This document shows, piece after piece, positions 26,476 to 34,466 of a stretch of 64,000 nt of DNA. Numbering within the stretch: position 1 is the stretch's first letter; every line of letters starts with the position of its first letter. The stretch covers positions 1,550,001-1,614,000 of the forward strand of contig NZ_CP035494.1 in assembly GCF_004135285.1 (NCBI RefSeq), written 5' to 3'. Position numbers and translations under genes: made by a program. This DNA comes from Microbacterium protaetiae. Lineage in GTDB: Bacteria; Actinomycetota; Actinomycetes; Actinomycetales; Microbacteriaceae. The notes beneath the pieces were generated by a model, which had not been told where the DNA came from, made no database searches, and worked only from the letters and a program-made list of their open reading frames with translations.

Positions 26476-27752
26476 CGCGCCGACCCGGTCAGCGCGTCGT
26501 CGGTGCGGAACCCGGTGGGCTCGTCCTGCGCGAATCCGATGCGCTTCTGTCCGACCATCGCGTGGTACGTGCTGAAGATGGCGTTGGCCTCTTCGAGCGG
26601 CAGCACCTTCTCGATGTCGTCGAAGCGCTGGCCGCCGGTGCGCTCTTCGACCATGCGACGGATCACCTCGTAGCCCTCGCCGCGGTGCGACATGACGATG
26701 GCGTTGACCATCTGCAGCCGCTCCGACTCGAACGCCGTCAGAGCCTGAAGCGGGTCGTCGATGCTCGCGAGCTTGGCCGCCAGTGCGGCCCCGTCGACGA
26801 TGGACTGGCAGGCGCCGTTTCCACCGCGCGGATACATCGCGTGCGCGGCGTCGCCGATGAGCACGACCCGGCCGTCGGTCCAGCTGGTCAGCGGGTCGTG
26901 CCGGATGAGCGGGAACAGGTACACCTCGCGGGCGTTGCGCAGCATCTGCTGCACATCCAGGAACGGGATGGCGCACTGATCGTAATAGTGCATGACCTCG
27001 TCGATCGACCCGAGCTGGTTCCAGTCTTCGATCGACTCGTCGCGGGTGGCCTCGACGACCCAGTTCACGAGCGTCTTGCCCGATCCTTCGAAGTCGTCGG
27101 CGATCGGGTAGACGATCATGCTCGAGATGTCGGGCGCGCCGATGTGCAGAATCGTGTGGCCGTCGCGGAAGGGCTCCATCAGGGTGGTGCCGCGCCACAT
27201 CGTGATGCCCGAATAGACCGGATCGGCACTCTCGGGGTGCATCTGCCGGCGCACGACCGACTTGATGCCGTCGGCGGCGATGAGGATGTCGGCGGTGGCC
27301 TGTTCGGTGCGACCGTCGGCGTGCTGCAGGTGCAGGGTGACCGCGTTGTCGTCTTGTTCGTAGCGCAGCAGTCGGGCGCCCTGGACAACGGCGTCGGCGC
27401 CGAGCCGTTCGAGCACGGTGCGGTACAGCAGCATCTGCAGGATGCCGCGGTGCACGAAGCGCTGTTCGTATTCGTATCCTGCGGCGGTGCCGCAGAGTTC
27501 GGCGTAGATCTCCTGGCCGTACTTGTTGTAGAAGATCGACTCGCGCGCCTCCACCGAGATCGCCCGGAACTGGTCGAGCAGACCGAGCTGATCGAACTCC
27601 TCGGCGGCATAGGTCTTGATGTCCAGGCCGACACCGAGGGGCTTGAGCTCGGTGACCGTCTCATAGATGCGGGGGCGGAAGCCCTTCTGATGCAGGCGCA
27701 GGGCTGCGGCCAGGCCCGCGGGGCCGGCTCCGATGATGGCGATGTCGAGCAT
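26472..27752 (-). CDS. Flavin-dependent aromatic hydroxylase (PhzS-like)
   Basis: 426 residues, group A FAD monooxygenase. FAD-binding GAGPAGLAAALRL, the E of IYETVTELKPLGVGLDIK, the DG motif IAADGIKSVVR and the GD motif VVLIGDAAHAMYPRGGNGA. The order and wording of conserved blocks (RPLGVG, HRG.LQM, GITMWRG, LVNWV) recall PhzS, which hydroxylates a phenazine ring. It probably adds an OH to an aromatic or N-heteroaromatic acid using NAD(P)H and O2. First full gene of the minus-strand operon; AGGAACACC precedes the ATG. Substrate unknown. Confidence 0.87.
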   Translation of the reverse strand: MLDIAIIGAGPAGLAAALRLHQKGFRPRIYETVTELKPLGVGLDIKTYAAEEFDQLGLLDQFRAISVEARESIFYNKYGQEIYAELCGTAAGYEYEQRFVHRGILQMLLYRTVLERLGADAVVQGARLLRYEQDDNAVTLHLQHADGRTEQATADILIAADGIKSVVRRQMHPESADPVYSGITMWRGTTLMEPFRDGHTILHIGAPDISSMIVYPIADDFEGSGKTLVNWVVEATRDESIEDWNQLGSIDEVMHYYDQCAIPFLDVQQMLRNAREVYLFPLIRHDPLTSWTDGRVVLIGDAAHAMYPRGGNGACQSIVDGAALAAKLASIDDPLQALTAFESERLQMVNAIVMSHRGEGYEVIRRMVEERTGGQRFDDIEKVLPLEEANAIFSTYHAMVGQKRIGFAQDEPTGFRTDDALTGSAR

Positions 27753-27782
27753 GGTGTTCCTGTTCTGTTCTGGTCGGGGATG

Positions 27783-27842
27783 TCAGTAGACGCTCGGGCG
27801 TGCCCGGGCGGCTCTGCGCTCGGTGCTCATCAGGTCGTTCAT
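27783..27842 (-). CDS. Possible 19-residue leader peptide upstream of the PhzS-like gene
   Basis: ATG 27842 with GAGGACC 7 bases upstream opens a 19-codon frame (MNDLMSTERRAARARPSVY) ending 30 bases before the monooxygenase start. Five Arg codons in 19. It may be a translated leader or chance; no conservation can be checked here. Confidence 0.3.
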   Translation of the reverse strand: MNDLMSTERRAARARPSVY

Positions 27843-27953
27843 CTGTGGTCCTCGCGGTTCGTCGGCGGCGACCCGCTGCGGTCGGTGCCACCCTTCGGCC
27901 CGATGACGGCTGCGTCACCGACCCGGAGGAAGTGTGGTGCGAGCGTAAGGCAG

Positions 27954-27965
27954 ATCGCACACGAT
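27954..27965. promoter_or_regulatory. Candidate operator, left copy
   Basis: ATCG-CACA-CGAT is a perfect 4-bp-arm inverted repeat. The ten-base core TCGCACACGA recurs at 28120-28129. Both lie in the 432-base divergent gap between the two catabolic arms, which holds no other gene except the possible leader ORF. Confidence 0.45.
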
Positions 27966-28118
27966 TTCAAGCGCGATAGCTTCCCTGCACTCCGGGGTGG
28001 ATCGTGGGAAGGTCCACTATACGGTGCAGGGTTTATGCCATTGATCTGGGAGTTTACCTTCAGCTTTGCGAATGATGGCTGAGAGGGGTTACCTTGGACT
28101 CACGAAGTTGCATAGGAT

Positions 28119-28130
28119 TTCGCACACGAT
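28119..28130. promoter_or_regulatory. Candidate operator, right copy
   Basis: TTCGCACACGAT shares the ten-base core TCGCACACGA with the site at 27954, 55 bases upstream of the permease start. A pair of like sites in a divergent promoter fits shared control of both arms, perhaps by the GntR- or LysR-type protein downstream. Confidence 0.45.
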
Positions 28131-28184
28131 CTTCGATGACCGCACTGATGCGGTGCCCGTACCCGACGTTGGGGGAAGAGCTCG

Positions 28185-29228
28185 ATGACCAATACCCGTA
28201 CTCCGGAAACCGGGACGCCCGCGCCCGACACCTATACCGGTCTCGTTCTGCAGGAGCACAGGACGGCCGGTGAACGCGTTCGCCATGCGCTGGGCTGGAC
28301 GTCGGCCCGTTTCTCGGTGATCGGCGTCTGGATCCTTTTCGTGATCCTCTACGCCGTGCTCGTGCCCGACACTTTCCTCACCTCGGGTGCGTTCCGTACG
28401 ATCTTCGGCAGTCAGCAGTCGCTCGTCTTTCTCACCGCATCACTGCTGTGCACGATCATCGTCGGTGAGTTCGTCGACATGTCGGTGGCTTCCAACTTCG
28501 GACTCGCGGCGACACTGGTCACGGTGCTCAACGTCAATCACGGCGTCAACGTGTGGGCAGCGGCGGTGATAGCCGTCGTCGCGACCACCGTCGTGGGCAT
28601 CATCAACGGCCTCTTGATCGTCAAGGTCGGGGTGAACACCATCGTGGTCACCCTCGGTATGGGCACGTTCCTGCTCGGGATCGGGTTGTGGCTGAGCAAT
28701 CTGATGCCGATCAGCGGGCTGCCCTCGTCGTTCTCGCAGATAGCGCTGTTCGAGATTCTCGGCCTGCCGCTGAGTTTCTACCTGGGGCTGATCCTCATGC
28801 TCGGCTTCGCGTACGTGTTGGCGTTCACGCCGCTCGGCCGCAACATGCGCTTCGTCGGCGAGAACCGAGAGGTCAGCCGGCTCGCGGGTGTGCGCGTCAC
28901 GCGGGTGCGCATCGGCGCGTTCGTCTTCGCGGGTGTGATCGCCGGCGTCGGCGGCGTGATCGCCGCAGCGGGAACGGGCGGGTTCGACCCGGCAAGCTCG
29001 CAGGCCTACCTGCTGCCGATGTTCGCGGCGACCTTCCTCGGCACTGCTGTGCTGTTCCCCGGCCGGTTCAACCCGATCGGCACGCTCATTGCCATCTACT
29101 TCCTTGCCACCGGCGTTCTCGGCCTGCAGCTGCTGGGCGCGACCTCGTGGGTCTCGAGCGTCTTCTACGGCGGCGTGCTGGTCATCGCCGTCACCCTGTC
29201 CACGATCCTCAACAAGAAATCGCGTTGA
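28185..29228 (+). CDS. Ribose-type ABC transporter permease
   Basis: 347 residues, RbsC/MglC-like integral membrane protein with about ten hydrophobic segments and the family block GENREVSRLAGVRVTRVRIGAFV near the C-terminal third. A 45-residue cytosolic N-terminus. GGGGGAAGAG precedes the ATG. It pairs with the downstream SBP and two-domain ATPase. Although the family is named for sugars, related importers carry other small polar compounds; the aromatic catabolic context suggests a ring compound as cargo (inference). Confidence 0.88.
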   Translation: MTNTRTPETGTPAPDTYTGLVLQEHRTAGERVRHALGWTSARFSVIGVWILFVILYAVLVPDTFLTSGAFRTIFGSQQSLVFLTASLLCTIIVGEFVDMSVASNFGLAATLVTVLNVNHGVNVWAAAVIAVVATTVVGIINGLLIVKVGVNTIVVTLGMGTFLLGIGLWLSNLMPISGLPSSFSQIALFEILGLPLSFYLGLILMLGFAYVLAFTPLGRNMRFVGENREVSRLAGVRVTRVRIGAFVFAGVIAGVGGVIAAAGTGGFDPASSQAYLLPMFAATFLGTAVLFPGRFNPIGTLIAIYFLATGVLGLQLLGATSWVSSVFYGGVLVIAVTLSTILNKKSR

Positions 29229-29265
29229 GGGCAGCGTGTTTCCCATCACCACGAAGGAGTGACCG

Positions 29266-30426
29266 ATGATATCCACCACCCGCGTGCACCTCATGCGTGC
29301 CCTGACCGCCGGCGCGGCCGTGGCCGCCGTCGCACTGAGCCTTGCCGCGTGCAGCGCCACCGACGACAAGGCGGCGAGCACCCCGAGCACGTCGGCTGAG
29401 AGCCCGGCGCTGGCGGCCCTGGCCGACCTGCAGAAGCCGTTGGATGCCTACCCGGTTCCCACCGAACCGATCGAGGGCGTCGACGCCGACAAGGGCGGCA
29501 CCCTCTACTACATTCCGATCACGCAGCAGTCGCCCGAGTTCGCCGTCGACCAGGCCGGCGTCGAGGCGGCGGCAGCCGCCGTCGGAATGTCGGTGCAGGT
29601 GTGCGACGGCAAGGGCACCCCGACCGAGGTCAGCGCGTGCATCGACCACGCGACCAACGCGAAGGCCGCCGGCATCATCCTCGATGCGGTGCCGTACGAC
29701 ATCGCCGCCAACTCGATCGCCGCCGCACAGAAGGCGGGCATCCCGGTCGTGATCGGCAACCAGCTCGCCGATGACCGCCACCCGTCGACCCCGACGTTCA
29801 CCTACACGGCCGTCAGCGGTTCGGCGCAGCAGGAGGCTCTGGCGCGCTGGGTGATCGCCGACTCCGACGGCAAGGCCAACGTGCTGATGAACGTGACCAC
29901 CGACGGTCAGTCGCAGATCCAGTACGCCGCGGACGGCAAGAAGGTCTTCGCCGATGAGTGCAGCGGTTGCACCGTCGCCACCAACGAGGTGTCGTCGGCC
30001 AACTTCTCGCAGGTTCCCAGCTCGACCAGTTCCGCGCTGCTGAAGAACTCCGACACCGATTACCTCATCGTCGAGTTCGCCCAGTTCCTGCAGGCGACGC
30101 AGTCGGGCGTGCAGAACGCCGGTGCCAGCGGCCGGATCACTCTCGCCGCCGGTTCTGCGTCGCTGAACGACATCAAGGCCGTCGCGTCGGGCTCGGTCGG
30201 TGCAGCCACCGCGCAGGCCTCGGCCTTCGTCGGGTGGATGTACGTCGACGCGACCCTGCGGCTGATCGCCGGTCAGAGTGTTCCCGAGTACACGATCCCG
30301 ATCCGGCTGTTCACGAAGGACACCATGGGCGACGTGCAGCTGACCGAGGCGGCGCAGGAGTCGGGCGAGTGGTTCGGCCCCACCACCTTCACCGACGAGT
30401 TCAAGAAGCTGTGGGGCGTGGCGTGA
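29266..30426 (+). CDS. ABC solute-binding lipoprotein 1 (ribose-type)
   Basis: 386 residues with AAGGAG ribosome site. Lipoprotein signal ends at SLAAC (Cys near residue 29). The type I periplasmic-binding fold follows: GGTLYYIPITQQSPEFAVDQ, CIDHATNAKAAGIILDAVPY, AGIPVVIGNQLADDRHP. A paralogue is at 34467-35639 in the same cluster. The stop overlaps the ATPase start by 4 bases. Confidence 0.88.
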   Translation: MISTTRVHLMRALTAGAAVAAVALSLAACSATDDKAASTPSTSAESPALAALADLQKPLDAYPVPTEPIEGVDADKGGTLYYIPITQQSPEFAVDQAGVEAAAAAVGMSVQVCDGKGTPTEVSACIDHATNAKAAGIILDAVPYDIAANSIAAAQKAGIPVVIGNQLADDRHPSTPTFTYTAVSGSAQQEALARWVIADSDGKANVLMNVTTDGQSQIQYAADGKKVFADECSGCTVATNEVSSANFSQVPSSTSSALLKNSDTDYLIVEFAQFLQATQSGVQNAGASGRITLAAGSASLNDIKAVASGSVGAATAQASAFVGWMYVDATLRLIAGQSVPEYTIPIRLFTKDTMGDVQLTEAAQESGEWFGPTTFTDEFKKLWGVA

Positions 30427-32048
30427 CCGAAAGCACGAGCGCAGACAGGCGGGGAGCGGACACCCCCCGCCTGGACGTGCACAACCTCTGGATGACGTTC
30501 GCGAACAACAGAGTGCTGCGCGATGTCGCCATCGAGGTGCGACCCGGTGAGATCCACGGCCTGGTCGGGCAGAACGGGTCGGGCAAGTCGACGCTCGCGA
30601 AGGTGCTGACCGGGCTGTATCACCCCGATCCGGGCACGCGGGTGAGCGTGGACGGAACTGAGCTGAAGCTGCCCGTGCAGCCGCGCGAGGCGCGTGAGCG
30701 CGGCGTCGCGGTCGTGCACCAGAGCCTGGGGCTGTTCGACGACGACACCGTCCTCGAGAATCTTCGGATCGGGCGCCACCGTGCCAGTCGGGTGCTGCGC
30801 CGGATCGACTGGAAGCATGAGCGCGCCCAAGCCCGGGCCGTGTTCGAACGGCTGGGCCGCGACATCCCCCTCGATGCCCGCGTGGGCACGCTGCGCGAAG
30901 AGCAGCGCGCTACCGTCGCCATCGCCCGCGCACTGCAGGATGCCACGCCCGGTCGAGGTCTGATCATCTTCGACGAGTCGACGCGCGCACTGGGCCGGCC
31001 GTCGTTGGAGCACTTCTTCCGCATTCTCGACGACATCGTGCAGACGGGAACGTCGGTGCTGCTGATCACGCACCGTCTCGAGGAGATCATCGACGCCGCC
31101 GATCGCGTCACCGTGCTGCGCGACGGCCGGATCGTCGAGATGGGCCGCTCGGTCGAGGGCCTCGATGAGGCCGCGCTGGCCGAGTTGATGCTCGGCACCA
31201 CGCTCACACACGAGGTGCGTGGACATGCCTCGACAATGGATGCCGCAGCCCGGCCGATCACGGTCGCGGGCCTGCATGGCGGCGAGGTCGCCGACGCGTC
31301 GCTTCAGGTGCGCCCGGGTGAGGTGCTCGGGCTGACCGGTATCGCCGGGTCGGGCTATGACGACGTGCCCTATCTGCTCAGCGGCGTCACTCCGCCGGCC
31401 GCCGGCTCTCTGACTTTGTCTGGAGGCGAGTTGGGTCTGCACAGCCTGACCCCGGGCGATGCCATCGCGGCCGGTGTCGTGCTGGTGCCCGAGGGGCGCG
31501 AGCATGCTGGCCTGGCGATGGGCATGTCGGTGCAAGAGAACACGGTGTTCCCGCAGACAAGTCGCGCCCGCGCTGCGCTCAAGCCGTTCGCCCGGAGTGA
31601 GGAACGCGCCCAGGTGGCCGACTGGATAGATCGGCTCGACGTGCGCCCGCCCGATCCCAGCGCGATCGTGGGTACGCTCAGCGGCGGCAATCAGCAGAAG
31701 GTGCTGCTGGCCAAATGGCTGGCGATGGACCCTGAGCTGCTGCTGCTGCACGAGCCGACCCAAGCTGTTGACGTCGGGGCGCGGCAGACCATCGTCGCTG
31801 CGGTCCGGGCGGCTGCGGCATCCGGACGCGCCGTCATCGTCGCCGGCGGCGACGAGAACGAGCTGTCGCTGCTGTGCGACCGCGTCGTCGTCTTCGAAGA
31901 CGGCAGGGTCAGTCGCGAGCTGACCGAGGATCTGACGCCCGAGAACATCGTGCGGGCCATCTACACCCAACAGGGACGCAGCCGCCTGCGCGCGCGGTCC
32001 ACTGACCCCTCGATGAACGAAGAAGAAAAGAAGGAACAATCACTATGA
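30423..32048 (+). CDS. Ribose-type ABC ATPase with two nucleotide-binding domains
   Basis: 541 residues from GTG 30423, overlapping the SBP stop. NBD1: Walker A GQNGSGKST, a degenerate signature (LREEQRATVAIARAL instead of LSGGQ), Walker B LIIFDEST. NBD2: Walker A degenerate (GIAGSGYDDVP, no Lys), good signature LSGGNQQKVLLAKWLA and Walker B LLLLHEPTQAVDVG. Asymmetric sites are typical of RbsA/MglA, though loss of the NBD1 signature is more marked than usual. It energises the permease at 28185. The stop overlaps the amidohydrolase start by 4 bases. Confidence 0.9.
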   Translation: MTESTSADRRGADTPRLDVHNLWMTFANNRVLRDVAIEVRPGEIHGLVGQNGSGKSTLAKVLTGLYHPDPGTRVSVDGTELKLPVQPREARERGVAVVHQSLGLFDDDTVLENLRIGRHRASRVLRRIDWKHERAQARAVFERLGRDIPLDARVGTLREEQRATVAIARALQDATPGRGLIIFDESTRALGRPSLEHFFRILDDIVQTGTSVLLITHRLEEIIDAADRVTVLRDGRIVEMGRSVEGLDEAALAELMLGTTLTHEVRGHASTMDAAARPITVAGLHGGEVADASLQVRPGEVLGLTGIAGSGYDDVPYLLSGVTPPAAGSLTLSGGELGLHSLTPGDAIAAGVVLVPEGREHAGLAMGMSVQENTVFPQTSRARAALKPFARSEERAQVADWIDRLDVRPPDPSAIVGTLSGGNQQKVLLAKWLAMDPELLLLHEPTQAVDVGARQTIVAAVRAAAASGRAVIVAGGDENELSLLCDRVVVFEDGRVSRELTEDLTPENIVRAIYTQQGRSRLRARSTDPSMNEEEKKEQSL

Positions 32049-33091
32049 CCGTCGTCGATATCTGCATCCACCACCTGCCGGAAGACCTCTTCACCAACCA
32101 GAAGATGCTCAACGGCTTCCTCAACTCCGCGCCGCGCGGCTTCGGCGAGATCGTGCGCGTCGAGAAGATGGACAACGGCAAACATCACCTGGTGCTGGAA
32201 AAGCCCGCCGGGCACGACAACCTCGACTACGTCGAGGGCGACTACTCGGTCGAGGCCAAGCTCGCCGTCATGGACGACGCGGGAGTCGACTACGGCATCA
32301 TGCGCGTGCCGGTGTGGCAGGAGTGGCTCGATCTGGAGACCTGCAAGGCCGTCAACGACAACGCGGCCGAGTACTGCAAGCGCTCGGGCGGCCGACTTTT
32401 CTTCACCGCCGCGGTGCCGCCGTGGGGCGGCAAGGAGAACATCGACGAGCTCAAGCGCTGCATCGACCTCGGTGCCGTGGGAGTGCAGCTGGCCTGCCAC
32501 TACGGCCAGCTCTATCTCGACGACCCGGTGTTCGAGCCCTACTTCCGCGAGATCGAGAAGCTGAACATCCCGGTCATCGCGCACCACACTCCGCTGCCGG
32601 TGGAATGGCAGTCGGTCGTCGACTACAAGAATCTGCGCCGTGAGTACGGGCGCGTCATCGACCAGGGCATCGCCGTGGGCCGCGAGCTGTTCAGCGGCAT
32701 GTTCGACCGGATGCCGAACCTGCGCATGATCCACACCATGATGGGCGGAAACTGGTTCGCCAGCACCGAGTTGCTGACGCCGCACGCGTCTCCGAAGAAG
32801 GAGTCGCTGCAGCGCCTCGATTCCACCAGCGGCGAGAAGATCAAGAGCTACCTCGAGAACAACATCTTCTACGACATGACCCACCCGCACTCGTGGGGCA
32901 AGACCCAGGTCGAGGCGGCGCTGAAGATCAACGGCGCCGATCACTTCATGTTCGGCTCGTCGTTCCCGGTGTTCTACGGCTGGATGAGCCAGGGCGTGGA
33001 CTTCCTCACCAACGAGGTCGAGATCAGTGACGCCGACCGCGAGGCGGTGCTCTCGGGCAACGCGAAGCGTCTTTTCAACCTGCCCATCTGA
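32045..33091 (+). CDS. Amidohydrolase-2 / ACMSD-like protein with altered metal site
   Basis: 348 residues of the ACMSD/gamma-resorcylate decarboxylase superfamily: VDICIHHLPEDLF at the N-terminus, KLAVMDDAGVDYGIM, DLGAVGVQL, IPVIAHHTPL, and the C-terminal FGSSFPVFYG...GNAKRLFNL. In ACMSD the start reads D-x-H-x-H and the late motif GSDYP supplies an Asp. Here the first His aligns with Cys and the Asp with Ser, so the usual Zn site looks incomplete. It may use a different metal set, have another chemistry (hydratase, lyase) or be non-catalytic. Its place behind the importer argues for a catabolic role. Confidence 0.8.
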   Translation: MTVVDICIHHLPEDLFTNQKMLNGFLNSAPRGFGEIVRVEKMDNGKHHLVLEKPAGHDNLDYVEGDYSVEAKLAVMDDAGVDYGIMRVPVWQEWLDLETCKAVNDNAAEYCKRSGGRLFFTAAVPPWGGKENIDELKRCIDLGAVGVQLACHYGQLYLDDPVFEPYFREIEKLNIPVIAHHTPLPVEWQSVVDYKNLRREYGRVIDQGIAVGRELFSGMFDRMPNLRMIHTMMGGNWFASTELLTPHASPKKESLQRLDSTSGEKIKSYLENNIFYDMTHPHSWGKTQVEAALKINGADHFMFGSSFPVFYGWMSQGVDFLTNEVEISDADREAVLSGNAKRLFNLPI

Positions 33092-33102
33092 AAGACACGC
33101 GG

Positions 33103-34410
33103 ATGACGGAACTCACCGACCACGACATCGACGGATCGTTCTCGACCGCGCGCATCAATGTACGCTCCGACGACATCCTGCTCACTTCAGACAGCTACCG
33201 CGAGTTCATCTACGACCACGACGACCCCGCGATAGCGAAGTTCCGTGGGCTTGACTACGAAGCGTTCGCCGACGAGAAGAAGAGGCCTTCGTTCGTGCAG
33301 GACCTGCTCGCCTCGTGGCAAGCGCTGTACGACGAGCCGTTCGTGGGCATCACCACCGATGGAACCCTCGTGCCGGGGCTGTATCCGCTACCCAAGCGCA
33401 CCGAGCCGAACGACGAGCGGATGGTCACCGCGGCCTACCACTTCCTCGCGACGCTCGACGCGCCGCAGCGGGCCGCGGTGAACCATGCGATCGACGCCCC
33501 CGAGTGGCGGGCGTGGAGCAACCCCGAGTTCGTCATCCATCGGGTGGGCGTGCGTCTGGAGGAGTTGTCGAGGGATGCCGCAGACGCGGCGCTGAGCCTG
33601 GTCGCGGCATCCCTCAGCCCCGCCGGCTACGAGCGCGTGCGCGAGGCGATGTCGCTGAACGGCTACCTCGGCGAGCTGACCGATCTCACGCCGCTCATGA
33701 ACGAGCGCAGCTACTGGTTCTCGCTGTTCGGCACGCCGTCGACCACCGAGCCGTGGGGCTGGCAGCTGTTCGGGCACCACGTCGCCGTGAACTGCATCGT
33801 GGTCGGCGGGCGGCAGGTGATAGCCCCGGTGTTCCTCGGCGCCGAACCCGCGCTCTCCGACGGCGCGCACCCTCCGCTGTTCGCCGACCGTGAAGCCCAG
33901 GCGATCCGGCTCGGCGAGTCGTTCACCGATGCGCAGCGGGCGAAGGCCGTCGTGTACCGATCGGTGCTCGACCCCGCGATGCCCGAGGGGCGGGTGCACC
34001 CCGCCGACGAGCGCCACGTGGCCGGCGCCTTCCGCGACAACCGCGTCGTGCCGTACGAGGGCATCTGCGTGCGGGAGTTCGACGATGCTCAGCGGCGGTT
34101 GCTGCGTGAGATCGTCGACGACTTCCTGCTGCTGCTGCCCGACCACCAGCGCGCACTGACGATGCAGCTGGTGGGCGCGCACCTCGGCGACACCTGGGTC
34201 AGCTGGTACGGCGCAACCGACGGGTCACAGCCGTTCTATCTGCGCATACAGAGCCCGGTGATCATCGCCGAGATGGACCACCATGCCGGCGTCTGGCTGA
34301 GCAACAGGCTGCCGGCTCGCTTCCACGTGCACACCACGCTGCGGCTGCCCAACGGCAACGACTACGGCCGGGCCTACCTTGCGCAGTGGCGCGCACAGCG
34401 GAACGAGTGA
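33103..34410 (+). CDS. DUF3500 protein
   Basis: 435 residues, soluble, no signal peptide. The wording PFVGITTDGTLVPGLYPL, PQRAAVNHAIDAPEWRAWSN, SYWFSLFGTPSTTEPWGWQ and FGHHVAVNCIVVGG matches the DUF3500 family as I recall it. It is rich in His/Trp/Asp in the central block, which could hold a metal or cofactor, but no function is established. Only 11 bases follow the amidohydrolase stop, so it belongs to the same operon. Confidence 0.8.
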   Translation: MTELTDHDIDGSFSTARINVRSDDILLTSDSYREFIYDHDDPAIAKFRGLDYEAFADEKKRPSFVQDLLASWQALYDEPFVGITTDGTLVPGLYPLPKRTEPNDERMVTAAYHFLATLDAPQRAAVNHAIDAPEWRAWSNPEFVIHRVGVRLEELSRDAADAALSLVAASLSPAGYERVREAMSLNGYLGELTDLTPLMNERSYWFSLFGTPSTTEPWGWQLFGHHVAVNCIVVGGRQVIAPVFLGAEPALSDGAHPPLFADREAQAIRLGESFTDAQRAKAVVYRSVLDPAMPEGRVHPADERHVAGAFRDNRVVPYEGICVREFDDAQRRLLREIVDDFLLLLPDHQRALTMQLVGAHLGDTWVSWYGATDGSQPFYLRIQSPVIIAEMDHHAGVWLSNRLPARFHVHTTLRLPNGNDYGRAYLAQWRAQRNE

Positions 34411-34466
34411 GGCTCGCTCGCACGTCCCCACATTCCTTGCCGATGCAGTCAAGAAAGAGAGATCAC

